Of a stretch of DNA of 32,382 bases, positions 22,983 to 31,077 are shown one piece after another (position 1 is the stretch's first letter; each line of letters opens with the position of its first letter). A program made the position numbers and the translations under genes. A model generated the notes under the pieces. The model was not told the DNA's origin. It saw nothing but the letters and a program-made list of their open reading frames with translations, and ran no database searches. The DNA is from RGIG7332 sp045580305 (GTDB taxonomy: Bacteria; Bacillota; Clostridia; Oscillospirales; JAAYXM01): positions 1 through 32,382 of the forward strand of contig JAZNNQ010000056.1 in assembly GCA_045580305.1 (NCBI GenBank), given 5' to 3'.

Positions 22983-24046
22983 ACATTCCCAATGTTACGG
23001 TGGACGAGATGATCCACTGCCTTAAGCATTTTTACTGTGCAAATATCAGGAAGAGAATATCCCTTAAGTGCCTGCAGGCGAGTTTTCTTTGGGGTGCGGC
23101 GGGTATCGGTAAGTCGCAGGGCGTTTTTCAGTTCGCAGAAGAGATCGAGCGCGAGTGTAATGTAAAGGTGTGCGTCACTGATGTGCGACTTTTACTGTTT
23201 TCGCCCATCGATTTAAGAGGCGTTCCCGTGGCTGATGTCGAGCGCAAATTTGCCACCTGGCTTATGCCGAAGATTTTTGCTATGGATGACTCGGAGGGTG
23301 TAATTAACATCCTTTTCTTAGACGAGCTTTCCGCTGCACCTCAGTCGGTGCAGGCGGCGGCATATCAGCTTTGTCTTGATAAGAAGGTGGGCGAGCACTC
23401 TCTGCCCGATAACTGTATTGTAATTGCAGCGGGTAACCGTACCACCGACCAGAGTATCTCCTATAAGATGCCCAAGGCTCTTTGTAACCGCTTTATGCAC
23501 TTTAATGTCAGCGGTGACAACTTCCCCTCATGGAAGAAGTGGGCGGTAGGAAAGGGCATTGACTACAGAATTGTATCCTACCTCGCCTTTGACAACAGCC
23601 GCCTTTGTGTTGAGCCGGAGGCCTCCGACCTCGCATTTACAACGCCCCGTTCCTGGGAATTTGTAAGCAATGTAATCGAGGGCGTTGAGGATTTAGGCGA
23701 TACCGAGGAAACGCTTATTGCCGCAAATATCGGTTGTGATGCGGCCCATGAGTTTATAAGCTTTTGCAAGGGTGTTCTCCAGATGCCATCTGTAGAGGAA
23801 ATACTTGCGGGCAAGTGTCGCGAGTACCCCAAGAGCCACGATGTTATGTATGCTCTTATGTCGGCTGTTGTTTATCGTATAAAGAGCTCCGGCGCTACCC
23901 TTGAAGAGCTTGAGAACCTTTGCGATTACTGTTTTAAGCTGCCCGGTGATTATGTAGCGTGTATGATGAGCGATCTTGCACAGCTTGAGGGAATTAACGA
24001 GAAGCTTATGAGATGCCACGGCTTTAAAAAGCTTTATGCGAGGTGA
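22979..24046 (+). CDS. MoxR-type AAA+ ATPase
   Basis: The 355-residue AAA+ protein has Walker A GAAGIGKSQ at 39-47, Walker B ILFLDELSAA at 111-120, and sensor GNRTTDQS. The pattern LLLFSPIDLRGVP after the first strand is typical of MoxR/CbbQ chaperones that act with VWA-domain partners, and the next gene encodes such a partner. It is expected to remodel or activate a complex. It starts inside the helicase gene end. Confidence 0.88.
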   Translation: MNIPNVTVDEMIHCLKHFYCANIRKRISLKCLQASFLWGAAGIGKSQGVFQFAEEIERECNVKVCVTDVRLLLFSPIDLRGVPVADVERKFATWLMPKIFAMDDSEGVINILFLDELSAAPQSVQAAAYQLCLDKKVGEHSLPDNCIVIAAGNRTTDQSISYKMPKALCNRFMHFNVSGDNFPSWKKWAVGKGIDYRIVSYLAFDNSRLCVEPEASDLAFTTPRSWEFVSNVIEGVEDLGDTEETLIAANIGCDAAHEFISFCKGVLQMPSVEEILAGKCREYPKSHDVMYALMSAVVYRIKSSGATLEELENLCDYCFKLPGDYVACMMSDLAQLEGINEKLMRCHGFKKLYAR

Positions 24047-24052
24047 TTTTAA

Positions 24053-25198
24053 ATGGAGCTTAAGAAAATAGCGAAAATGCTCACCGATGTAAGGATGGAA
24101 TTGATAAGTAAATACCCGTTTTTCGGCAGGCTTCTTATGCATCTGCCAATTTCCTTTAAGGAGTGCGGTACCGCTTGTACCGATATGCGCCGTATTTACT
24201 TCGATCCCGCCTTTGCCGAGAGAATTGGCGAGGGTGGTGTGCGTTTCGTTCTGCTCCATGAGGTTATGCACTGTGTGCTAAAGCACTGTACCCGCGGTAA
24301 GGGCAAAATTGGCATCGTTTATAACATCGCCTGCGATATTGTGGTAAATTCCCTTCTGCTGGAGACTCTCGATCTGAAGACAATAAAGATCGACGGAGCG
24401 GAGGTCATGCATTTAGCGCCCGACGGCAGAGAGGGCAGGGCATATACAGCAGAGGAGGTATATGATATGCTGCTCTGCGGTGACCTTGAGGCGCTTTGCG
24501 ACCTTATCGGAAGCCTTGACTGCCACGATACATGGAGTGACTGCCATGGCAGTTTTATCGAGGACGAGTGGGACAGCAATATAAAAAGCGCCGCCCGTGC
24601 AGCGGGAGTCGGCTCGGGCATTCCCGAGGGTCTGCGCCGTTATGTGGATATCATACAGCGGGAAAGCAAGATTTCCTGGCGACAGCTGCTGTGCGATTTC
24701 ATTAAAAGCGATCGGGCGGATTTCGACTTTACTCATCCTGACAGACGGTTTACAAATGACGCAATTTTGCCATCCTTCATGGAGAATATGTACGGTGAGG
24801 CTATAGAGGATATCTGGTTTGTGGCGGACACCTCGGCATCGGTGAGTCGCGAGATGTTGAGCCAGGTTATGGCGGAGATAAGGGGTGCTGTGGATCAGAT
24901 AGACCGACTTTGCGGTAAGTTGTCGTTTTTCGACTATCAGGTTACCGAGCCGGTTGATTTTGAAACCGTGGAGGAATTAGAGCGTATTCCCGTCCTTGGC
25001 GGCGGCGGTACATCTTTTGAAAATGTATTTAAAAGTATGCCCGCTCTATTCCCCGATGCCTTGCCGGCGGCTGTGGTTATTCTCACCGACGGTTATGACA
25101 ACTTCCCCGACGAGGAGCTTGCACTCGGTGTGCCGGTGCTGTGGATCATTACCGACCAGCGTATTGAACCACCCTGGGGACAGTGCGTATACATTTAA
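24053..25198 (+). CDS. VWA-domain putative metallopeptidase (DUF2201-like)
   Basis: The 381-residue protein joins an N-terminal zinc peptidase-like region with LLHEVMHCVLKH (HEVMH 69-73) and NIACDIVVN, which supplies the usual third ligand, to a C-terminal VWA domain with the metal-ion site DTSAS at 259-263, GGGGTSF near 317 and ILTDGYDN. This pairing with a MoxR ATPase is a recurrent two-gene module. Its substrate is unknown. AGGTGATT gives the start, seven bases after the MoxR gene. Confidence 0.85.
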   Translation: MELKKIAKMLTDVRMELISKYPFFGRLLMHLPISFKECGTACTDMRRIYFDPAFAERIGEGGVRFVLLHEVMHCVLKHCTRGKGKIGIVYNIACDIVVNSLLLETLDLKTIKIDGAEVMHLAPDGREGRAYTAEEVYDMLLCGDLEALCDLIGSLDCHDTWSDCHGSFIEDEWDSNIKSAARAAGVGSGIPEGLRRYVDIIQRESKISWRQLLCDFIKSDRADFDFTHPDRRFTNDAILPSFMENMYGEAIEDIWFVADTSASVSREMLSQVMAEIRGAVDQIDRLCGKLSFFDYQVTEPVDFETVEELERIPVLGGGGTSFENVFKSMPALFPDALPAAVVILTDGYDNFPDEELALGVPVLWIITDQRIEPPWGQCVYI

Positions 25199-25200
25199 TT

Positions 25201-25230
25201 TGCGAAAAAAGAAAGGTTTTCGATTCATAT
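25201..25230 (+). promoter_or_regulatory. Regulon element, copy D (before the LRR gene)
   Basis: TGCGAAAAA (25201-25209), 13 bases, then ATTCATAT (25223-25230), with a perfect dyad CGAAAA-N8-TTTTCG. The spacing is the same as in copies A and B. It sits 36 bases before the start of block V and begins only two bases after the previous stop codon; no terminator separates the blocks. Confidence 0.5.
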
Positions 25231-25265
25231 GAGTGAAAACCCCAAAAAATAAGGAGGAATTTAAA

Positions 25266-25949
25266 ATGAAAAAGCTTACGGTACTTATCCTTTCTCTTGC
25301 ACTTGCCTTATCGGTTGCATTTGCAGCCGATGCACAGGAGTGGGAAAACGGTGTGCTCTACGAGGGCGATGTCGCTATTAAATGCGACCCCGAGGTGGTA
25401 GGCGAAGAGCTTATCATCCGTCACGGCACCAGGGAGATCGAGTCCTATGCCTTCGAGAACTGCGCCGGCATCAAGCGTGTAGACCTGCCTATGACCATCA
25501 AAAAGATCGGCGTAGGTGCATTCCAGGGCACCGATTATCTCATCAATGTTGCAAACTATGAGAACGGAATGCTGATTAATGAGGGATGTATCATAAATGT
25601 TGCACCCGATATGAAGGTGATCGACATTCCGAACAATGTGCAGACTATAGCGGGCGGCGCATTTATAGGCAGCAGAGCGGAGGAGATTAATATCCCCAAT
25701 ACCGTTTATGAAATCCCCGCAACCGCATTCAGCGGTCTGGATAAAGAGGTGGTTGTGGATTACGACGGCACTCTTGCGGAGTTTATCAGATACGCGGATT
25801 TCGATTATGACTGTATCAATCTCTACACCAACAATATTACATGGCACATAGTAACCCTTGTTATACTGGCACTGTTCCTTGTGGGCACTATTGTATACCT
25901 TGCGATCCGCGAAATAAAAATTGATGAAGGAGAATGGGAAGATGACTAA
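25266..25949 (+). CDS. LRR (BspA-type) protein with C-terminal membrane anchor
   Basis: The 227-residue protein has a cleavable signal peptide (MKKLTVLILSLALALSVAFA), then three to four BspA-type leucine-rich repeats (REIESYAFENCAGIKRVDLP, then KKIGVGAFQGTDYLINV, then QTIAGGAFIGS), and a transmembrane segment near 197-217 with a short charged tail. It would sit outside the membrane and could bind a ligand or partner. The AAGGAGG at 25251-25257 fits the ATG at 25266, not an earlier in-frame codon. Its end overlaps the next gene. Confidence 0.75.
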   Translation: MKKLTVLILSLALALSVAFAADAQEWENGVLYEGDVAIKCDPEVVGEELIIRHGTREIESYAFENCAGIKRVDLPMTIKKIGVGAFQGTDYLINVANYENGMLINEGCIINVAPDMKVIDIPNNVQTIAGGAFIGSRAEEINIPNTVYEIPATAFSGLDKEVVVDYDGTLAEFIRYADFDYDCINLYTNNITWHIVTLVILALFLVGTIVYLAIREIKIDEGEWEDD

Positions 25950-27015
25950 GATGAATAAGAGAATTGTTTTATCTGCGGTGGCCCTGGGCCTCTTTGCAAT
26001 TTACATTCTTTGTGATAATATTGTTTTAAGCATTTATGAGAGCTACTACACCTATAGCTGGCGTCAGGGCGTTATTGCGGACCTTATCCATCTTCTGCCC
26101 TTTATTGCGCTGCTTGCGGGCACTATTATGGATAAGAAAACCTATAACATAAATCCGAGGACTTTCCCCTTTATGTTCGTAGTAATGAGCCTTCTGTGCT
26201 ACCTTGCGGGCGAGATTGTTATCGGCAGAATGCACTTCGGATATTTGTACGACACCATAGATGAAATTATCGGCTATGACACGGCGATGTATGTGTTTAT
26301 GATAACGACATTGCTGATAGCGGGCAATATGACCGTGTTCTCCGGAAGATTTGTACGCATTTATGCAGGGGCACATATTGCTGTTGCACTGTTGTCTGCG
26401 GTGCTGAATGTACTTATGGGCATCGAGCTTGGAGCTGAGTATATCATAAATGCCATAGGCTCTGTTGCTCATTTGCTCGCCTACGCTACACTGTTCAGCT
26501 ATGGCGGTATTTTCTGTGTGAAAAACGAGTCCAGAACCGTTACCAAGCTTGTAAAGTGGGCGTGGCCTTCCATTATGGGCGATGAGGAAGATGAGATAGA
26601 GGAGAAAAAGACCAGCGCACCCTGGGCTATAAGTGCGAGAGGTAACAGCGACCTTGAAAAGATCAAGCAGTGGGCGCTGATTACCGAAAACAGAAAGGTG
26701 CTTTACGCCTGCGCCATTATCGAAAAATTAGGAAACGGCGAACTTCTCGACGAAATGGGCGACCTTTACGAAAAAGACTTTATCGAAGAGCAGTATGTGG
26801 TACTGTATAATGGTGTAAAGCTTCTCAACGAAGAGGTCCCGGAGCTTCTTTCCAAAGGTCTTGAAGAGAAGATGGCATCGGTTATCGATGCCACTGAAAA
26901 GCGTTACTTAAGTAGTGCCTATAATATGGCACACGAACTGTGCGAAAACGAAACACAATTCCGCAGAATTTTGAACAGTTACTTGATACAGTGTATTTCC
27001 AATAGAGAGGAGTAA
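25942..27015 (+). CDS. Polytopic membrane protein with cytoplasmic helical tail
   Basis: The 357-residue protein has about six or seven hydrophobic segments within residues 8-200, followed by a soluble, mostly helical tail of about 150 residues rich in Glu and Lys (EEDEIEEKKTSAPW, then NRKVLYACAIIEKLG). The family is not recognised. The ATG at 25942 is preferred over 25921 because AAGGAG (25927-25932) is spaced nine bases from it. It overlaps the LRR gene by eight bases and precedes a membrane protease by six, so a membrane complex of the three is likely. Confidence 0.7.
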   Translation: MTKMNKRIVLSAVALGLFAIYILCDNIVLSIYESYYTYSWRQGVIADLIHLLPFIALLAGTIMDKKTYNINPRTFPFMFVVMSLLCYLAGEIVIGRMHFGYLYDTIDEIIGYDTAMYVFMITTLLIAGNMTVFSGRFVRIYAGAHIAVALLSAVLNVLMGIELGAEYIINAIGSVAHLLAYATLFSYGGIFCVKNESRTVTKLVKWAWPSIMGDEEDEIEEKKTSAPWAISARGNSDLEKIKQWALITENRKVLYACAIIEKLGNGELLDEMGDLYEKDFIEEQYVVLYNGVKLLNEEVPELLSKGLEEKMASVIDATEKRYLSSAYNMAHELCENETQFRRILNSYLIQCISNREE

Positions 27016-27021
27016 GAAAAT

Positions 27022-28053
27022 ATGACATTTGCTTGCACCGCCATATCCTGGACGAAATATTTTATGCTCTCACTGCTTTTTGTAGCCGGTGGCGAGTATA
27101 TGTACATAGAGGCGTTACGGCTCAACCTTGATAAGGCGGTTGTAAGCATTATCGTACTTGTCTTTATTGCGCTCTCCAATATTATCGGCGCGCTGTTTTT
27201 CAGAGAGTCAAGATACAAGGAAGCAGTTGTGTCAGGTGCAATTATTTTGCTCTACGGTCTGCTTCGGTTTGCACAGAAGCACTTTGTAATTGCGATGGTC
27301 ACTCTTGCCATACCCGCGGTTATAATGCTTGTGATGTTCTTCTATCTGATCTGGAGGCGCCGTGATACAACAGAGCGCAAGGGATGGCAGTGCTTTAAGT
27401 TTTCAGCGGTTACCGCGCTGGGTGCAGCACTTGTTCTCAACCTGGTGCCATCGCTTATTGGCTTTAATACCCACGAGGAGTACGACAGCAAGACCAACTG
27501 GGCAAAGTATACCCAAAACTTTGTCGAGGGTCAGATGCTTGAAAAGACAAGCCTCGGTGAGTATAGTGAGGTTATGAAATGCCTTAATAACTGGAGCTTT
27601 GCAGAGGATGAGGCTAAGGAGGAATGCATCCGACAGATAGCCATTATCGAGATGAAAACTCTTGGTATTGAGGATGTAAGCAAGGTAAGGGTGACGGTTG
27701 AAGCTATTCGCGAGACAACCCTTGGCGTTTATATAGACGAAAACGGTGAGATTAAAATCAACATCGCTCACCTCAGGGAGAGCGATGTTGAGGAATGCCT
27801 TAAAACCGTGCTTCACGAGGTGTTCCACGCCTATGAGTTTTACCTGTTGGACACGCTGGATTTCAACTCCGAGCAGGTGAAAAACGGATATTACTTCCGT
27901 CAGGCCCGTGAGTGGAAAAACAATGTGGATGCGGGATATGTACCCCCGGCGGCAGGCTATGAGAGTTACTTGAACCAGCCGCTGGAGCGGGATGCAAACA
28001 AATATGCTGAGGAGCGTTTTCCCGCCTATAAAGAGGCGATGAAGGAGGCATAG
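27022..28053 (+). CDS. Membrane-bound zinc metalloprotease-like protein
   Basis: The 343-residue protein has about four to five membrane segments in its first 148 residues, then a soluble domain with the zinc signature HEVFH at 265-269 and a probable third ligand Glu322 in PLERDANKYAEE. This is a gluzincin-type arrangement. A transmembrane segment before the catalytic domain points to a protease that cuts near the membrane. The substrate is unknown, and the LRR and polytopic neighbours are candidate partners. Confidence 0.72.
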   Translation: MTFACTAISWTKYFMLSLLFVAGGEYMYIEALRLNLDKAVVSIIVLVFIALSNIIGALFFRESRYKEAVVSGAIILLYGLLRFAQKHFVIAMVTLAIPAVIMLVMFFYLIWRRRDTTERKGWQCFKFSAVTALGAALVLNLVPSLIGFNTHEEYDSKTNWAKYTQNFVEGQMLEKTSLGEYSEVMKCLNNWSFAEDEAKEECIRQIAIIEMKTLGIEDVSKVRVTVEAIRETTLGVYIDENGEIKINIAHLRESDVEECLKTVLHEVFHAYEFYLLDTLDFNSEQVKNGYYFRQAREWKNNVDAGYVPPAAGYESYLNQPLERDANKYAEERFPAYKEAMKEA

Positions 28054-28056
28054 AAG

Positions 28057-28605
28057 ATGGGAAAGCTTATAATTTTATCCGGCCCCTCCTGTGCAGGGAA
28101 AAATACGGTATTTGAGTACCTTGACGCCAAGGGGTACGGACGCGTGATTACCACCACTACCCGAGGGATGCGAACCAATGAAAAAGACGGGGTAGACTAT
28201 TACTTTATCACCCGTGAGTTGTTTGAAAAGCGGCTTGAGGACGGCGAGTTCATCGAGCACAACGAGTATGACGGGAATCTTTACGGCGTGTCCTGCGGCG
28301 AGCTCGAAAAAGTACTTTCGGAAGACCGGGCGGTCTTTGCCATCGTTGATGTAAACGGTGCCAAGGCGATAAAGAGCAGATATCCGGATGCCGTGTGCAT
28401 CTTCCTTCTGCCGCCATCCTTCGAGGAGCTGCGTCGCCGTATGGTGAAAAGAGGCGAGAATACGCCCGAGGAGATCGAGCGCCGTCTTGAGATCGCGCGG
28501 AATGAGGTGTTTGAGGGCGTGGTTTTATCCGATCTGCTTTTTGTAAATCACGATGCTGAGGACACTGCAGATGAGATCGTGAGGAGGCTTTATGGGTTTA
28601 TTTAA
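28057..28605 (+). CDS. Guanylate kinase-like protein
   Basis: The 182-residue protein is a close match in layout to guanylate kinase: P-loop GPSCAGKNT at 9-17, TTTTRGMRTNEKDGVDYYF for GMP binding, GEFIEHNEYDGNLYGVS, and the lid RGENTPEEIERRLE. The P-loop has Cys and Asn where Gmk usually has Gly and Ser/Gly. It is likely a specialised paralogue rather than the housekeeping enzyme, given the surrounding genes. It may phosphorylate a nucleotide linked to signalling here. It overlaps the next gene by 14 bases. Confidence 0.82.
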   Translation: MGKLIILSGPSCAGKNTVFEYLDAKGYGRVITTTTRGMRTNEKDGVDYYFITRELFEKRLEDGEFIEHNEYDGNLYGVSCGELEKVLSEDRAVFAIVDVNGAKAIKSRYPDAVCIFLLPPSFEELRRRMVKRGENTPEEIERRLEIARNEVFEGVVLSDLLFVNHDAEDTADEIVRRLYGFI

Positions 28606-29287
28606 AAGCAACTTTCTAAGGAGAGCAAAAAAATTCTCGCCCTTTGAGGTTAGGGAATACATACCCTATGCGGAAAGCCTTGTCGATATGGCAGAGCCTG
28701 TCAATAAGCGCCACCTCGGGTTGAAACTTGTGCTGATATCCGACACTCACGGCTACCTTACCTTCGGGGACAGGCGGCTTGAGACCTTTCTTGATAAGGT
28801 GGGGGAGTTCGACCTTTGCCTTATTTTAGGTGACCTTGACCGCGGGGATTTAGACAGAATTGTTGACTGTATCCCGCGGGAGAGGATCTGCTGTGTTCCG
28901 GGTAACCACGACATAAAAGGTATCTACAAGGAATACGGCATAAGAAACCTTGAGGGCAGGGTAATAAAGTATAAGGGTGTTAAAATAGCGGGCATCGGCG
29001 GAAGCTTTCGATATAAGGAGGCGGATTTCCCGTCACATACCCAGTATGAGAGTATACGGCTTGCAGACAGTATGAAGGCGGCGGATATTCTCATTACCCA
29101 CGACATAAGCTTTAATCCGCAGGGTGCCCGAAACGGACACGAGGGCCTTGTGGGCATTACAAAGTACATTTGCGAAAACCGTGTGCAGTGGCACTTTCAC
29201 GGACACATCCACAACCCCTATACCGCCGAGTATCCAAACGGCACACGGGAGCGGAGCGTTCTTAACTTAGACTACATTGAGGTGTGA
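28592..29287 (+). CDS. Calcineurin-like metallophosphoesterase
   Basis: The 231-residue enzyme has all metal motifs of the family: SDTHG (Asp51, His53), GDLD (Asp81), GNHD (105-107), ITHDIS, and HGHIHN near the C-terminus. Such enzymes split phosphomonoesters or phosphodiesters, including cyclic or dinucleotide forms. Between a nucleotide kinase and an NAD-using KptA it may remove or modify a nucleotide signal, which is inference. The site GAGGAGG precedes its ATG inside the kinase gene. Confidence 0.88.
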   Translation: MGLFKSNFLRRAKKFSPFEVREYIPYAESLVDMAEPVNKRHLGLKLVLISDTHGYLTFGDRRLETFLDKVGEFDLCLILGDLDRGDLDRIVDCIPRERICCVPGNHDIKGIYKEYGIRNLEGRVIKYKGVKIAGIGGSFRYKEADFPSHTQYESIRLADSMKAADILITHDISFNPQGARNGHEGLVGITKYICENRVQWHFHGHIHNPYTAEYPNGTRERSVLNLDYIEV

Positions 29288-29289
29288 TT

Positions 29290-30150
29290 ATGGTACATTA
29301 TATGCATCTTGAAAAGAAGCCATTTGAAAAAATCCTCAAAGGCACAAAGACCGTTGAACTCAGACTTTTTGATGAGAAGCGCAGTAAGATAAGCGTTGGG
29401 GATATCATAGAGTTTGCGCGTCTGCCCGATGGGGACCGTATTCTTGTTGCTCAGGTGGCGGCACTGCATCGTGCCGCAAGTTTCGAGGAGCTTGCGGAAG
29501 CTGTGTCATTTGCTAAATGCGGCAGTAATCCGAGAGGCGAGATGGCGGGCTTTATGGATAAGTATTACTCGCCGGAAAAACAGAAAAAATACGGTGCGCT
29601 GGGCATTGAAATCCGCGTGCTTGAGGAGATTAAAACCCTGAGCGCACAAGGAGTTGATCTTTCGGTTATTCTGCGCCACGCGCCGCACAATGCGGGCGTT
29701 ACACTGGATGCGGACGGCTTTGCGCCGGTGGATAAAATCCTTGAGCATATGGGCATCGACCTTGCCCGTTTGGAGGAGATTGTAAAAACCGACGATAAGT
29801 GCCGCTTTTTCTTAAGCGAGGACAAGAGTAAAATCCGCGCAAACTATGGCCATTCGGTACCGGTTGGTGTGGAGATGGAAATTCTGCAGCCGCCCGAGTA
29901 CCTGTACCACGGCACCGCGGAAAAGTATGCCGAGAGCATCGAAAAAGAGGGACTTTTGCCGAAAAGCAGGCTTTTTGTGCATCTCAGCGAAGATTACGAC
30001 ACTGCTGTGAAGGTGGGCAGCCGACACGGTGAGCCGATTGTCCTGCGGGTAAAGGCGGGGCAGATGCATCGTGACGGCTTTGAATTCCGCCGTTCTTATA
30101 ACGGAGTATGGCTTACCGAAGCCGTGCCGAGTGAATATTTGGAAAAATAA
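29290..30150 (+). CDS. ASCH domain fused to KptA/Tpt1 RNA 2'-phosphotransferase
   Basis: The 286-residue protein has an N-terminal ASCH domain (about 1-112; MHLEKKPFEKILKGTKTVE, then VGDIIEFARLPDGD) and a C-terminal KptA/Tpt1 domain (about 122-286). KptA uses NAD+ to take a 2'-phosphate from RNA, releasing ADP-ribose cyclic phosphate. Visible key residues are Arg129-His130 (SVILRHAPH), Arg183 and His188 (IRANYGHSV), His207 (LYHGTAE) and Arg227 (KSRLFVHLS). The ATG at 29290 is preferred over a GTG at 29284 because GAGGTG (29279-29284) is the ribosome-binding site. The fusion with ASCH, an RNA-binding-like fold, is uncommon. Confidence 0.88.
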   Translation: MVHYMHLEKKPFEKILKGTKTVELRLFDEKRSKISVGDIIEFARLPDGDRILVAQVAALHRAASFEELAEAVSFAKCGSNPRGEMAGFMDKYYSPEKQKKYGALGIEIRVLEEIKTLSAQGVDLSVILRHAPHNAGVTLDADGFAPVDKILEHMGIDLARLEEIVKTDDKCRFFLSEDKSKIRANYGHSVPVGVEMEILQPPEYLYHGTAEKYAESIEKEGLLPKSRLFVHLSEDYDTAVKVGSRHGEPIVLRVKAGQMHRDGFEFRRSYNGVWLTEAVPSEYLEK

Positions 30151-30190
30151 AAATACGGTACCTGGCTGTGGCGTCAGGTACCGTATTTTT
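30149..30190. terminator. Bidirectional terminator between convergent genes
   Basis: A 16-bp perfect stem AAAAATACGGTACCTG / CAGGTACCGTATTTTT surrounds a 10-base loop. The T-run on either strand allows it to stop both the plus-strand block V and the minus-strand gene that ends at 30192. Confidence 0.92.
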
Positions 30191-30191
30191 G

Positions 30192-31019
30192 TTATCTGCA
30201 GCCGCAGGAGGGAGTGTCCTCGCAGGTGCCGTTGTTTGCTGTTGCCGAGGGGAAGAATTGCTCTGTGGGGAACTTTATTCTGCGGAAAAGATCGCAGGCA
30301 GAGTCCACATTCGAGGAAATATCGGTTGCAGAGCATTCCTTGGTGGGCATACAGAAGTCGAATGCGGGGATTAAAAGCTGACTGTCGCGCTCTAAACGCA
30401 CGATGGTAAACTGTCCCAGAGTCACAAGCATTCTCTTGCAGTCGCCGCCTACCACAAGCTCGTCGCAGAAGAACTGGTTTACAAACTCCGGGATCTCGCA
30501 GGGGTCGTCGCAAGTGCAGTTGCACGGCTCTACCAGCTTGATACCCAGACAGATCGGGTCAACCGCCTCAAGAATAGCGGTGGGCATATTGCTGCTTTCC
30601 TTGGGATGGTGACAACCGTTCTTGGAGTTGAAGATGCGGACCATTCCCTCGCCGCCGAAGAGGATAACGCGCTTGTCGTAAACCGCAAGGCCCTGTACCT
30701 CCTGGGGACGATTGCCGCAGCCGTAAGCCTCGCCCACAATGCGGTAGAAGAAGCGGATATCGATAGCGTAGAAGCCGCGGTTGAAGGAGACCTCCTGCAC
30801 GGAAAGATCCGCACAAAGGAGCTCTGTGCATTTGCACTTAACGGTGCTTGCCGCATCGATTACCTCCTGGCTTGCGCGTGTGGGGTAGACACGGAGATCC
30901 TCAAGACACTCCTTATCTCTGCAGGAGTCGTAAATTCTGTTGGTATGGACGCAGACAGCCTCTTTGATACTGCCGTTGTTGCAGCTGTTTAAGGGGCCGG
31001 GTGAAACCTTTTCAGGCAT
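30192..31019 (-). CDS. Conserved Clostridia cysteine-rich protein
   Basis: The 275-residue protein begins MPEKVSPGPLNSCNNGSIKE and is rich in cysteine, with CHTNRIYDSC-like, CNCTCDDPC and CEDTPSCGC stretches and a soluble central region of strands (GFYAIDIRFFYRIVGEAYG). I recall this type as a widespread protein of unknown function in Clostridia. The ATG at 31019 is preferred over an upstream in-frame one because AGGAGGT lies 6 bases before it. It is convergent with block V and is probably not part of that system. Confidence 0.75.
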   Translation of the reverse strand: MPEKVSPGPLNSCNNGSIKEAVCVHTNRIYDSCRDKECLEDLRVYPTRASQEVIDAASTVKCKCTELLCADLSVQEVSFNRGFYAIDIRFFYRIVGEAYGCGNRPQEVQGLAVYDKRVILFGGEGMVRIFNSKNGCHHPKESSNMPTAILEAVDPICLGIKLVEPCNCTCDDPCEIPEFVNQFFCDELVVGGDCKRMLVTLGQFTIVRLERDSQLLIPAFDFCMPTKECSATDISSNVDSACDLFRRIKFPTEQFFPSATANNGTCEDTPSCGCR

Positions 31020-31025
31020 TCTATT

Positions 31026-31065
31026 ACCTCCTAATGTTATTGAGTTTGTTGTGCTCAATAACATT
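31026..31065 (-). promoter_or_regulatory. Leader hairpin next to the ribosome-binding site
   Basis: On the minus strand a perfect 12-bp inverted repeat AATGTTATTGAG / CTCAATAACATT (31033-31065) with a nine-base loop ends exactly where AGGAGG (31026-31032) begins, so it could control translation of the cysteine-rich protein. No T-run follows. Confidence 0.5.
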
Positions 31066-31077
31066 CTATGCGCCATG

